Below are positions 1 to 9,121 of a stretch of DNA of 64,000 nucleotides, in pieces. Numbering within the stretch: position 1 is the stretch's first letter; the number at the start of each line of letters is the position of its first letter. The stretch spans positions 1,897,012 to 1,961,011 of the forward strand of contig NZ_LILB01000001.1 of assembly GCF_001274945.1 (NCBI RefSeq), in the 5' to 3' direction. The notes under the pieces were generated by a model. The model saw only the letters and a program-made list of their open reading frames with translations. It was not told the DNA's origin and ran no database searches. The translations under genes and the position numbers were made by a program. Origin of the DNA: Viridibacillus arvi (GTDB lineage Bacteria > Bacillota > Bacilli > Bacillales_A > Planococcaceae).

Positions 1-683
1 GTTACCGCAAAAGTAGATGCTTGGTCCGCAAGATGGAACATAGGTGCAGCATGCAGATAAATATCACTTTCCATATATTCAAAATTCAAAGCAACATGAA
101 GTGCATTTGTCAGCAAATTTTTATGTGTTAACATGACGCCTTTGGAGCGCCCAGTTGTCCCTCCTGTATAGAACAAACCAGCTACATCCTCTTCCTGTAC
201 GTCTTCGTAGACAAGCTCTTCTACGGACTCCTCATCAAGCAAGGCCTCATACGAATGTATATCTGAGTACTCATTTAGCTCCGGAGCATCTCGATTTTCA
301 GACAAAATTACATGTTTGATACCAGATACTCGCTTTTTCAACTCGTCAACGATAGGTAAAAATTCTTTGTTGACGTATAAAATCTCTACCCCTGCATCAT
401 TTAGCACATAGGCGTTCTCTTCTAAACTAAAGCGCGTATTCAGTGGCACAACGATTCCGCCCATTGCTGTTATACCGTATATCAATTCAAGATAGCGAAA
501 ATCGTTCAGCAGGAGTAAGGCGATACGCTCTCCTTTTTTCACTCCCAATTTTTTTAGCGATTCTTTCAGTTTCGCAGTCCGCCCCTCTAATTCCTTATAA
601 CTATATCGATGATGCCCGTCGACAACTGCCAGTTTCTCTGGACAATTTCTAACCGTACTAAGTAGACTTTTTGTTAGAATCAT
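1..683 (-). CDS. AMP-dependent acyl-CoA synthetase, N-terminal part (cut by window edge)
   Basis: ANL-superfamily ligase that activates a carboxylic acid through an acyl-adenylate to its CoA thioester. The first 227 residues are present (start MILTKSLLSTV). The ATP-binding P-loop YTGGTTGRSKG lies near residues 172-182, with the PMFHLADQ segment typical of fatty-acyl ligases at about 214-221. The start at 683 follows a GAGGTG site. The remaining C-terminal part lies beyond base 1. It is the downstream-most visible gene of the 1-6470 operon, 120 bp after the next ligase. Chain-length specificity cannot be read. Confidence 0.88.
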   Translation of the reverse strand, partial: MILTKSLLSTVRNCPEKLAVVDGHHRYSYKELEGRTAKLKESLKKLGVKKGERIALLLLNDFRYLELIYGITAMGGIVVPLNTRFSLEENAYVLNDAGVEILYVNKEFLPIVDELKKRVSGIKHVILSENRDAPELNEYSDIHSYEALLDEESVEELVYEDVQEEDVAGLFYTGGTTGRSKGVMLTHKNLLTNALHVALNFEYMESDIYLHAAPMFHLADQASTFAV

Positions 684-803
684 TATCTTTCACCTCGGTA
701 TAAGTTTTTTAACGTCTAATTGTTGAAAAAAAGAGTCCCTACAAATCCGCTCCGGCTGCCACTTGATATGCGCCTATACTCAATTTATATAGTTATTTAT
801 TCA

Positions 804-2327
804 TTAATTACTTTTAACTGTCTCTCGCAGTTGAAACTTCATCAATTTCCCAGAAGTATTGCGGGGCAATTCGTTTTCAAATAGCACTTTTCTTGGAATT
901 TTATAGCCCGATAAATTCTTTCTACAATAAGCTTCCAACTCTACAAGATCTATCGTCTCTCCATTTTTTTGTACAATAACCGCCGTCACGACTTCTCCCC
1001 ACTGCGGATCGGGTGTTCCAATGATTGCGATATCTGCAATTTGTGGGTGTGCGCTTAACACGTTCTCAACCTCAACAGAGTAGACATTTTCTCCACCTGA
1101 AATAATCATGTCTTTACTTCTATCAACTATAGAAATGTATCCTTCGTCATCTTTTACTCCTAAATCTCCGGTGTATAACCAACCATCTCTTAAAGTACTT
1201 GCCGTTTCCTTAGGCTTTTTATAATATTCTTTCATAATCGTACTACCTTTAAGAATAAGTTCTCCAACTTCACCTGCCTTTGTTTCAAGCCCATTAGGTG
1301 CAACGACTTTCACTTCCGTTAACAACAAGCCGTCCTTACCAGCTGATCCAACTTTTGTCTTATGTTCCTCCGGAGATAAGAAAACACCTGTAGGACCTCC
1401 TTCTGTTAATCCACATAAGCTGTAAAAATTATGCGTTTTGAAAAATTTGATACATTGATTGACTTGTTCAGCAGACATAGGTGCTGCACCATAAGAAAAA
1501 CGGTTAATAGATGAAACATCGTATTGATCTTTATCCGCATATTCAAGCATTAATTTATACATTGTTGGAACAGCGAAAAAGTTCGTGATTTTATATTTCT
1601 CAATGTCTCTAAATATAGCTGCAGGGTTAAATTCACGGTGTATCACGTTAAATCCACCTACGAAAAAACTACTTGTTAAACATATTACTAGCTGCGCCGC
1701 ATGATATAACGGCGCAATATGAATAAATTTTTCCTGTGCGTTGTAACCAAACGTTCCTATCATCCCCACATTTACATTTGTCACACGTTGATGGTCAAAT
1801 AGTGCACCCTTTGGATCCCCCGTAGTTCCTGAGGTATACAAAATATGAAGGTCGTCCGTACCATTAATTTCAATAGATGGCTCAGAAGTATCCTTAGATA
1901 AGATAGCTTCAATTGACAAATTTCCTTCAATGCTTGGCGTTTCAACAGTAATCACTTGGCGGATAGCAGGAATTCCATTTTTAGATGCTTGAATTAACTC
2001 TTCATAGTCTTGATCGCAAATGACAAGGACACTATCAGATTGATTCAAGATGTAATTCGCTTCTCTTTCAACTAACCGAAAATTCATCGGCACAATGACT
2101 GCACCTATTTTGGCGCATGCATAATAAGAAATAGCGAAGAAATCGGAGTTTTTCATCATAAGAGCCACTTTTTCTCCCTTGTTCACTCCCAAGTCAAGTA
2201 AACCGTTGGCAAATCGGTTCACAATTTCATTAAACTCGCCATACGTATATGAACGGTCTTCATAAACAACTGCCATTTTTTCCGGGTGTCTTACTGCATT
2301 TTGCGCTAAAATATTTACAATGTTCAT
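804..2327 (-). CDS. AMP-dependent acyl-CoA synthetase (fatty-acid-CoA ligase family)
   Basis: A second, complete ANL ligase of 507 residues. P-loop YTSGTTGDPKG is at about 164-174. Further along are the TGD motif (GWLYTGDLG), the hinge region DRSKDMIISGGEN and the C-terminal catalytic lysine in PRNTSGKLMK, so the enzyme looks intact. The start is placed at MNIVNI (2327), because GGAGG sits 9 nt upstream; a longer frame to 2348 has that Shine-Dalgarno inside it. It probably activates the free acid feeding the beta-oxidation genes upstream. The substrate is unknown; paralogy with the ligase at 1-683 suggests different acids or redundancy. Confidence 0.88.
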   Translation of the reverse strand: MNIVNILAQNAVRHPEKMAVVYEDRSYTYGEFNEIVNRFANGLLDLGVNKGEKVALMMKNSDFFAISYYACAKIGAVIVPMNFRLVEREANYILNQSDSVLVICDQDYEELIQASKNGIPAIRQVITVETPSIEGNLSIEAILSKDTSEPSIEINGTDDLHILYTSGTTGDPKGALFDHQRVTNVNVGMIGTFGYNAQEKFIHIAPLYHAAQLVICLTSSFFVGGFNVIHREFNPAAIFRDIEKYKITNFFAVPTMYKLMLEYADKDQYDVSSINRFSYGAAPMSAEQVNQCIKFFKTHNFYSLCGLTEGGPTGVFLSPEEHKTKVGSAGKDGLLLTEVKVVAPNGLETKAGEVGELILKGSTIMKEYYKKPKETASTLRDGWLYTGDLGVKDDEGYISIVDRSKDMIISGGENVYSVEVENVLSAHPQIADIAIIGTPDPQWGEVVTAVIVQKNGETIDLVELEAYCRKNLSGYKIPRKVLFENELPRNTSGKLMKFQLRETVKSN

Positions 2328-2428
2328 CCATCCATTCCTCCATCGCAATTTAATTGAATATTTAGAAATTTATTTAGACATTTTGATATAAAGTAACGCA
2401 GTCCGCTTCGTTTCTACTGAACCATTCC

Positions 2429-3199
2429 TTAACGTGGAGACATCCGAATTCCACCATCTAGACGAATCACTTCTCCGTTTATATACTCATTTTCTACCAT
2501 GAATAGTACCAATGATGCGTATTCAGTCGGTTTTCCAAGACGTTTCGGAAACTCGACCATGCTTTCCAATTTCTCAACCACTTTTTCTGACAAAGTCTCT
2601 GCCATTGGTGTACGGAACAAACCTGGCGCAATCGTATTAATTCGAATGCCAAAAGAAGATAGGTCGCGTGCAACTGGCAAAGTCATTCCTGCAACTCCAG
2701 CTTTACTTGCACCATAAGCTGCTTGCCCCATTTGACCATCAAAAGCAGCTACTGACGCCGTGTTAATAATAATTCCACGCTCGCCAGCATCTGTAAGAGG
2801 TTCATTTTTTGCCATTTCTGTCGCTGCCAATCTCAATACATTAAACGTCCCATTTAAGTTGATATCTATCACTTGTTTAAAGTTTTCTAAAGGCATTGCT
2901 CCTGAACGGCCCAATGTCTTTTGAGGTGTTCCGACACCAGCGCAGTTCACACAAATATGCACAGCTCCAAATGTCTCCATCACTTTCTCGATTCCAGCCT
3001 GTACAGATGCATCGTCCGTAACATTTACAAGAGCGTAAACAACGTTTTCACCCAATTGCTCACATGCCAGTTGTGCTTTTTCTTCATTCAAATCAAAAAT
3101 GACTACTTTTGCTCCTCTTTCTACTAAACTTGTAACCGTACCAAGTCCTAAACCTGAAGCTCCACCTGTAACAATTGCTACTTTACCTTTTATATTCAT
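2429..3199 (-). CDS. SDR-family 3-hydroxyacyl-CoA dehydrogenase (HSD10 / type II HADH-like)
   Basis: 256-residue short-chain dehydrogenase. The Rossmann glycine motif TGGASGLGLG is at 11-20, NCAG at 85-88, catalytic Ser at about 149, and Tyr162/Lys166 in YGASK. The long insert after NCAG and the IIINTASVAAFDGQ strand resemble type II 3-hydroxyacyl-CoA dehydrogenases (HSD17B10, which also oxidises 2-methyl-3-hydroxybutyryl-CoA) more than FabG. The start MNIKGK (3199) is preceded by GGAGTGGAG; the frame extends upstream to 3229 without a better site. Inferred role: NAD-dependent oxidation of the hydroxyacyl-CoA made by the neighbouring crotonase. Confidence 0.85.
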   Translation of the reverse strand: MNIKGKVAIVTGGASGLGLGTVTSLVERGAKVVIFDLNEEKAQLACEQLGENVVYALVNVTDDASVQAGIEKVMETFGAVHICVNCAGVGTPQKTLGRSGAMPLENFKQVIDINLNGTFNVLRLAATEMAKNEPLTDAGERGIIINTASVAAFDGQMGQAAYGASKAGVAGMTLPVARDLSSFGIRINTIAPGLFRTPMAETLSEKVVEKLESMVEFPKRLGKPTEYASLVLFMVENEYINGEVIRLDGGIRMSPR

Positions 3200-3295
3200 G
3201 TTCTCCACTCCAATTCTTTTATTAATCAAAATTTGTGGTTTTCACCACTAGTATTCTTTTTATAAAGTAATAGTTTGAACTACTAATGATTAAGG

Positions 3296-4084
3296 TTAAT
3301 ACCCTTCAAAAACTGGTTTTCTTTTTTCTGTGAAAGCTGCTAATCCTTCTGCCATATCGTATGATTTTGTATGCGCCTTCAACGATAACAATTCTTGTTT
3401 CAATGCTATTTCAACAGGTTGCTCCAATCCATCCGTTACAAGTTGTTTCATCTTGCGAAGGACCAAAGGACTTTTTTCTGAAATCTTGTCTGCAATTGCT
3501 TGTACAGTAATTTCTAATTCCTCTGGACTAACTACTTCTTGAACAAATCCGTATTCCTTCATTTCAGCTGCACTAATAAATTCGCCAGTGAACAGTAAGT
3601 ACTTTGCACGGTTAACACCAATTTTCCGTGGCAACTTCACAGCGCCACCTGCTCCAGGCAACACACCGAAATTAGCATGAGCATCCCCGATTTTCGCTTT
3701 TTCAGACGCAATAACAAAATCAGCCGTCATCGCAAGCTCTAAACCGCCAGCCAAAGTAATACCGTTTAATGCGGCAATTAAAGGTTTACTCAACTTTTCT
3801 AACTTCCTAAAAAGCTCTTCACTTAAATCTAATAAGCCCGGTTCCTTTTGATACTTCACCTCAAGGTCTTCCAAAAGTTCCTTTAAATTTGCTCCTGCAC
3901 AAAATGCTTTCCCCTTGCCTGAAAGTACAATAACACGGACATCATCATCGTTTTCCGCTTGGACAATTGCCTCTTTCAAAGCAAGCAATAAAGCTTTTCC
4001 TATTGCGTTCATTTCGTCTGGACGGTTTAAATAAATCCATGCTGTTTGATTACGTTTTTCATAAATAATTGGTTGATTGCTCAT
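3296..4084 (-). CDS. Enoyl-CoA hydratase/isomerase (crotonase) family protein
   Basis: 262-residue crotonase. The oxyanion-hole segment AFCAGANL is at 60-67 and the second one is AGGLELAM at about 112-119. Glu116 occupies the first catalytic acid position. At the second acid position, the PE of the usual QPEI..G.(I/L)PG block, the protein has His136 (DAHANFGVLPG). It may therefore be a one-glutamate crotonase, such as an isomerase or a specialised hydratase, rather than a classical hydratase. It sits between the dehydrogenase and the racemase genes of the operon. Confidence 0.85.
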   Translation of the reverse strand: MSNQPIIYEKRNQTAWIYLNRPDEMNAIGKALLLALKEAIVQAENDDDVRVIVLSGKGKAFCAGANLKELLEDLEVKYQKEPGLLDLSEELFRKLEKLSKPLIAALNGITLAGGLELAMTADFVIASEKAKIGDAHANFGVLPGAGGAVKLPRKIGVNRAKYLLFTGEFISAAEMKEYGFVQEVVSPEELEITVQAIADKISEKSPLVLRKMKQLVTDGLEQPVEIALKQELLSLKAHTKSYDMAEGLAAFTEKRKPVFEGY

Positions 4085-4100
4085 TGTAAGATGTCCCCCT

Positions 4101-5285
4101 TTATTTAAATACGCCTTGTTCTTTCCATTCTCTAATTTGATGTATACTAAATCCTTGTCCTACTAAAATATCTGTTGTATTTTCACCGATAGCTGTACCT
4201 ACATGCTGATAAATTGGTTTAGCTGATGAAAATTTGATTGGAGTAGCCATTTGTTTTTGACTGGCTCCATTCACTTTAGGAACATCTACTATCATTCCCC
4301 TTGCTTGAAGTTGCGGATGATCGCACGCTTCGGCAAACGTTAATACCGGTTCCACGCATCCTTCTAAATCTCCATCAAACACGGCCAGCCATTCTTCATA
4401 ATTCTTTGTTAAAAAAACTGCTTTAATTTCTTTCTTAAACATTTCTTGATCCGCGGCCTTTTCACTCATTCCTATACCAAATAATTCAGATTTCCCAAGA
4501 GCCTCACAAAGTATTTTTTTAAAAGGCGGCTCAATGCTCCCCACGGAAAAATATCGACCGTCTTTCGTTTCATAAAAATCATAAAATGTGCCACCATTTA
4601 ACTGCATTTCTTCTGGTTGCGGTTCTATTCCTCCAGCGAGATATCCAGAGCCATAAACTGCATTCAGAGAGAAAGCAGCATCAGTCATGCTTATATCGAT
4701 GTATTGCCCTTCCCCCGTCTTCTCACGATGAACAACTGCTGCCAATATGCCAATAACTGAATGTAATGACCCTCCCGCAATATCTGCAATTTGGATACCC
4801 ATCGTTGTAGGAGCTTCTCCTTTACGCCGCGAGTAGTCCATTACACCAGCTACTGACAAATAGTTATTATCATGCCCCGGTCGATTGCGGTAAGGCCCTG
4901 TTTGACCGTATCCTGTCAGCGAGCAGTAAATGAGTTTAGGGTTCACTTTCTTTAGTGATTCATAATCAAGACCTAAACGCTCCATAACACCCGGCCTAAA
5001 TTGTTCAATAACGATATCGTATTCGGCCACTAACGTTTTAATGATTTCCACTGATGCTTCATGCTTCAAATTCAATGTCAACGAGCGTTTTGAGCGATTC
5101 AAATAACCGTGCGCAGCAGACAGTCCCTCTTTATCAAAAGGTGGCATCACTCTAATCAGATCGACTCTCGCCTGAGACTCCACCCGGATTACTTCCGCTC
5201 CCATATCAGCGAACATCATAGTGGCATACGGTCCAGGCAACAAGGTTGAAAAATCTAGTATTTTCAATCCTTTTAAAATGCTCAT
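4101..5285 (-). CDS. CaiB/BaiF family protein, probably alpha-methylacyl-CoA racemase (AMACR) type
   Basis: 394-residue class III CoA-transferase-fold protein. The AMACR signature residues appear in context: His138 in RPGHDNNY, Asp168 in QIADIAGG, and Glu252 in SIEPPF, after the segment YETKDGRYFSVG. This fits a racemase that epimerises 2-methylacyl-CoA so that (S)-specific dehydrogenases can act, better than a CoA transferase. It lies 15 bp downstream of the acyl-CoA dehydrogenase gene and 16 bp upstream of the crotonase gene, so translation is likely coupled within one transcript. Confidence 0.82.
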   Translation of the reverse strand: MSILKGLKILDFSTLLPGPYATMMFADMGAEVIRVESQARVDLIRVMPPFDKEGLSAAHGYLNRSKRSLTLNLKHEASVEIIKTLVAEYDIVIEQFRPGVMERLGLDYESLKKVNPKLIYCSLTGYGQTGPYRNRPGHDNNYLSVAGVMDYSRRKGEAPTTMGIQIADIAGGSLHSVIGILAAVVHREKTGEGQYIDISMTDAAFSLNAVYGSGYLAGGIEPQPEEMQLNGGTFYDFYETKDGRYFSVGSIEPPFKKILCEALGKSELFGIGMSEKAADQEMFKKEIKAVFLTKNYEEWLAVFDGDLEGCVEPVLTFAEACDHPQLQARGMIVDVPKVNGASQKQMATPIKFSSAKPIYQHVGTAIGENTTDILVGQGFSIHQIREWKEQGVFK

Positions 5286-5300
5286 TATCCGTCCCCCCTG

Positions 5301-6470
5301 CTACTCTTGCTTTCCAAAAATACCTCTACTAATAATTTCTTTCATAATTTCAGAGGTACCTCCAAAAATCCTTTGAATTCTAGCATCCACGAAAGCTCTA
5401 GATATTGGATATTCCTGCATGTACCCATACCCTCCGAATAATTGTAGGCAACCATCTACGATTTTCCCTTGCGCTTCAGTGCATGTAAGTTTAGCCATAC
5501 TTGCTGTTTCAGTATCAAGGTCTCCTCTTTCTATTAAATACAGACATTCATTAACAAATGAGCGATTCACCCTTGCTTCCGTCTTCATTTCTGCAATGCG
5601 AAATCTAGTATTTTGAAATTGGCTAATTGGTTTTCCAAATGCTGCGCGTTCATTTACATATGCAATCGTTAAATCTAATACTCCTTCTAATGCTCCTTGT
5701 GCACCAATTGCGATTGTTAGTCTTTCTCTAGGAAGCTCCTTCATTAATGTAATAAACCCTCTGTTCAATTCGCCTAAAATTGCGTTATCAGGTACTAATA
5801 CATCCTCTAAAAACATTTCAGAAGTATCGCATGCATGTAATCCAATTTTTTGAAGGTTTTTCCCTCTGCTTATACCTGGGGTGGATAAATCTACTATAAA
5901 TAATGTTGTTCCTTTTGATGCAGGTACTTTCAGGTCCGTTTTAGCAACAACAATCACAAAGTCACAAAGTTGACCATTACTAACAAATGTTTTTGAACCA
6001 TTTATTACATAAGTTAATTGATCTTCATCAAACTGGGCTATTGTTTGAATTCCTTGAAGATCACTTCCTGCGCCGGGCTCAGTCATTGCAATTGCACCGA
6101 CAAGTTCACCGGTAGCCATTTTCGGTAGATAGTAATTTTTTTGTTCTTCATTTCCTGAGCTCAATATGTAATGAGCAATAATATTAGAATGAACCGATAA
6201 ATTAACCGCAATTGCTGCATAACCTAGTCGATTCAACTCATCGATAACTGTTACAGAATAAGAGAAAGGCGCTCCTGACCCACCGTACCTTTCTGGAATA
6301 TCTATACATAACAACCCTTCATCTCCAAGCCTTTTCCAAAGATCACGAGGGATGATGCCATTTTCTTCCCAATTACTATATTCCGGTTCAATTAATTTCT
6401 TTGCTATAGATTGAATGGATTTACGAAATAACAACAACTCATCTGCTTGATGCATCTCACTGATTGCCAT
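5301..6470 (-). CDS. Acyl-CoA dehydrogenase (long-chain / isovaleryl-like catalytic base)
   Basis: 389-residue FAD acyl-CoA dehydrogenase and first gene of the operon. Visible features are AMTEPGAGSDLQG (FAD/substrate loop, about 128-140), FGKPISQFQ at 278-286, and the C-terminal FGGTSEIMKE. In short- and medium-chain enzymes the base is a Glu just before GTS; here that residue is Gly. A Glu at about 262 (QGALEGVLDL) matches the base position of LCAD and isovaleryl-CoA dehydrogenase. That suggests a long or branched substrate. It needs an electron-transfer flavoprotein encoded elsewhere. Confidence 0.88.
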   Translation of the reverse strand: MAISEMHQADELLLFRKSIQSIAKKLIEPEYSNWEENGIIPRDLWKRLGDEGLLCIDIPERYGGSGAPFSYSVTVIDELNRLGYAAIAVNLSVHSNIIAHYILSSGNEEQKNYYLPKMATGELVGAIAMTEPGAGSDLQGIQTIAQFDEDQLTYVINGSKTFVSNGQLCDFVIVVAKTDLKVPASKGTTLFIVDLSTPGISRGKNLQKIGLHACDTSEMFLEDVLVPDNAILGELNRGFITLMKELPRERLTIAIGAQGALEGVLDLTIAYVNERAAFGKPISQFQNTRFRIAEMKTEARVNRSFVNECLYLIERGDLDTETASMAKLTCTEAQGKIVDGCLQLFGGYGYMQEYPISRAFVDARIQRIFGGTSEIMKEIISRGIFGKQE

Positions 6471-6641
6471 ATATATATCTCCTTTACACTTTGATGATGT
6501 CTGCCACCTTGGCCATTAGTACGCTTTTTCCATGTTGATTGTATGTTGTTAATGAGATCGTAATAATTCCCTGTCTTCTTTATCTTGAATCATATGAAGA
6601 ATTTAAGTTCTTCCGATAAAACTTTAGCTTTACTCTATATA

Positions 6642-6658
6642 AGCAAGACCCATGCCAA
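6642..6658 (-). promoter_or_regulatory. Sigma-54 (-24/-12) promoter of the acyl-CoA operon
   Basis: On the minus strand the sequence reads TTGGCATGGGTCTTGCT. GG (6656-6655) and GC (6644-6643) are separated by exactly 10 nt, matching the TGGCAC-N5-TTGC consensus. It lies about 170 bp upstream of the acyl-CoA dehydrogenase start, pointing into the operon, and faces the gene for a sigma-54 activator. The expected start of transcription is near 6632. Confidence 0.82.
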
Positions 6659-6753
6659 CTTTATTTTTAATTGATACCCTTGAATATTAGGTGATTTCTA
6701 AAATATATATGTCCATAATCGTGAACACATTTCCGTTAATAAGTGATGAGTGT

Positions 6754-6788
6754 TAACAAATAAGTGTAAACTGTACACCTATTTGTTA
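6754..6788. promoter_or_regulatory. 15-bp inverted repeat, candidate activator site (UAS)
   Basis: TAACAAATAAGTGTA (6754-6768), a 5-nt spacer, then TACACCTATTTGTTA (6774-6788); 14 of 15 positions pair. It lies roughly 95-145 bp upstream of the -24/-12 promoter, a normal enhancer distance. It overlaps the -35/-10 region (TATAAT at 6787-6792) of the divergent regulator gene. Inferred: binding site for that regulator, possibly also autorepressing. Confidence 0.65.
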
Positions 6789-6835
6789 TAATATTTTTAA
6801 TTATCAGTAAATTTAACGAGTGGAGGAATTTTATA

Positions 6836-8974
6836 ATGCGTGTCGAGGATGTCATGATGAAAGATTCGCCTACTTGTACAGTAAATTACACAATTCAAGA
6901 TACATTAGAAATTTTCGCTAAAATAAATTCGCAAATTATTCCGGTAGTTAACGATGATAAAAGATTAATAGGTTTATTAACAAAAAATAAAATTATTCAA
7001 ATACTAGCGGAAGGTTATTCATTTCAGTACCCTATTTCATCTTTTATTAATTTTAATCCCATTTTCTTATATCCAGATCAAGATATTAATGAAACTCGAA
7101 AATTACTACTTAATCATCAGATTGGACATGCACCTGTCGTAAATCGACAAATGCAACCTATTGGCATTCTTTCTACATCACAAATATTATTTGCATACGA
7201 CCTTGTATATGATCGATTGCAAACCCAACAATCATTACTATTCGAAAACTTAAATTTCGGATTATTTTCTGTTGATACTAAGTTTAAGGTTAACGCCATA
7301 AATCCTGTAGCAGAAAAAATCCTTCAATTATTACCCAATAAACAACATGTATTCAATGAATTAAACGGACTCGGGGAGATTACTAATCTATTAACTGGGA
7401 TATTGCATCATAAAGAACAAATAATGAAAAAGAAGATGCAATTAAATGGCCATAGCCTTGTCGTACAGAGTTATCCATTGATAGAAAAAAACAAACTAGT
7501 TGGTTCCATGGTCATTATGGATGATTGGACTAATATCGAAAAAATAGCCAATGAACTGCGTTTTTCTAAGGAATGGGAGGAAAAGTTACGAAGCGTTATT
7601 GAACTAGCTTATGATGGCATTATTTTAGTTGATCAAAAGGCAGAAATAACGATGGTCAATAATGGCTTTTGTGAGTTATATAATGTTCAAAGTAATGAAC
7701 TTTTAGGGAAATCCATTTCGAACATGTACCCTGATTTAGGGTTAGATGAAGCTTTACAAACAGGTGTCAGAATAACGAATGTTGCAAAATTAATTGGTAA
7801 GACACAATGTCTTATTACAATTTTACCTATAAAAAACAATGAAGAAATTATCGGAGCAATTTGTAAAATTACATACCGTGGTTTAAAGCATTTGCAAGAA
7901 GCTATTAAAAAGGTAAATAACTTGGAACAACAAGTCACTTACTATCAAAAAGAATTGAATGAACTTAAGGGAACAAAATACTCTTTTGCTAATATTATTG
8001 GGGAATCTTCCAATATTAAACGGATAAAAAATGAAGCCTTAGCTGCTTCTAATAGTTTATCAACGGTTTTAATTTTAGGGGAAAGTGGCACCGGAAAAGA
8101 ATTATTTGCACATGGAATCCATGCCTCTTCTTCTCAAACCGGTATGTTTATTCAAGTGAACTGTGCGGCAATTCCTCCAGAGTTATTGGAGTCAGAATTC
8201 TTCGGTTATGCTGAGGGCTCGTTTACTGGTGCAAAAAAGGGTGGGAAAAAGGGCAAATTTGAAATGGCTCAAAATGGAACATTATTTTTAGATGAAATCG
8301 GTGATATGCCTCTTTCACTTCAATCAAAACTATTACGAGTTTTACAAGAAAAGGAGTTTGAACCAATAGGGAGCAATCGTATTATTAAACTCCAAACTAA
8401 AATTATTGCTGCAACAAATCAAAACCTTGAAACACTTATTAAAGAGGGGAAATTCAGAGAAGATTTATATTATCGTTTAAATATAATGAGGATTAACATT
8501 CCACCTTTACGAGAACGAATTGAAGATATACCTGACATTGCAGAATCCATTATTTCAAAACTAAAACTTTCAGGATTTCATTTAAAAGGAATCACTCATT
8601 CTGCATTAACAAAGTTATTAAACTATAACTGGCCAGGTAATGTTCGTGAGCTACATAATATTTTAGAAAGGGCAGCAAATCTAACAAGTGATGGATATAT
8701 AGATGCTCAACACCTTCCAGAATCGTTCAATGCTAACGCTAATATTTTCACATCAACTGAAAATATAAGAATAGATCAAACAAATACACTTCTAGCATAT
8801 TCAGAGGAACTTAATAATAAACCATATTGGAATGCTATTGATCATAAAGAAAAAGAACTCATACTTGCTGCACTTAAAGAAACAAATGGAAACAAAGCAA
8901 AAGCAAGTAGAATATTAGGTATCAGTCGCACGTGGCTTTACGAAAAGATAAAAAAATATAATATAAGTATTTGA
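6836..8974 (+). CDS. Sigma-54-dependent activator with CBS pair, PAS domains and Fis-type HTH
   Basis: 712-residue bacterial enhancer-binding protein. In order: two CBS motifs (about 1-125), a PAS-like domain (about 135-235), a second PAS (about 245-350), a short coiled segment, and the AAA+ module (about 385-620). The AAA+ module has Walker A GESGTGKE at 415-422, the sigma-54 contact loop GSFTGA at 461-466 (usual GAFTGA) and Walker B FLDEIGD at 484-490. A Fis-like HTH lies at about 685-707. It is transcribed divergently from the acyl-CoA operon carrying a -24/-12 promoter, so that operon is the likely target. CBS/PAS domains suggest sensing of a nucleotide or acyl-CoA ligand; the ligand is not known. 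GGAGG lies 8 nt before ATG. Confidence 0.92.
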   Translation: MRVEDVMMKDSPTCTVNYTIQDTLEIFAKINSQIIPVVNDDKRLIGLLTKNKIIQILAEGYSFQYPISSFINFNPIFLYPDQDINETRKLLLNHQIGHAPVVNRQMQPIGILSTSQILFAYDLVYDRLQTQQSLLFENLNFGLFSVDTKFKVNAINPVAEKILQLLPNKQHVFNELNGLGEITNLLTGILHHKEQIMKKKMQLNGHSLVVQSYPLIEKNKLVGSMVIMDDWTNIEKIANELRFSKEWEEKLRSVIELAYDGIILVDQKAEITMVNNGFCELYNVQSNELLGKSISNMYPDLGLDEALQTGVRITNVAKLIGKTQCLITILPIKNNEEIIGAICKITYRGLKHLQEAIKKVNNLEQQVTYYQKELNELKGTKYSFANIIGESSNIKRIKNEALAASNSLSTVLILGESGTGKELFAHGIHASSSQTGMFIQVNCAAIPPELLESEFFGYAEGSFTGAKKGGKKGKFEMAQNGTLFLDEIGDMPLSLQSKLLRVLQEKEFEPIGSNRIIKLQTKIIAATNQNLETLIKEGKFREDLYYRLNIMRINIPPLRERIEDIPDIAESIISKLKLSGFHLKGITHSALTKLLNYNWPGNVRELHNILERAANLTSDGYIDAQHLPESFNANANIFTSTENIRIDQTNTLLAYSEELNNKPYWNAIDHKEKELILAALKETNGNKAKASRILGISRTWLYEKIKKYNISI

Positions 8975-9058
8975 ATACACCTACAATATAATCCATTTCT
9001 AGCAAACTACCGATTAACCTGCCTTACAGTCAAGAAATATTCTTAAGTTCCAATAATA

Positions 9059-9098
9059 AAAAGCGAGGAGAAAACATACTGTTTTTCTCCTCGCTTTT
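9059..9098. terminator. Bidirectional rho-independent terminator
   Basis: Stem AAGCGAGGAGAAAA / TTTTTCTCCTCGCTT with A- and T-runs on both sides. It separates the converging activator gene and SLH/CAP gene. Confidence 0.85.
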
Positions 9099-9121
9099 TT
9101 TATTAAAACACTTATCATTTA

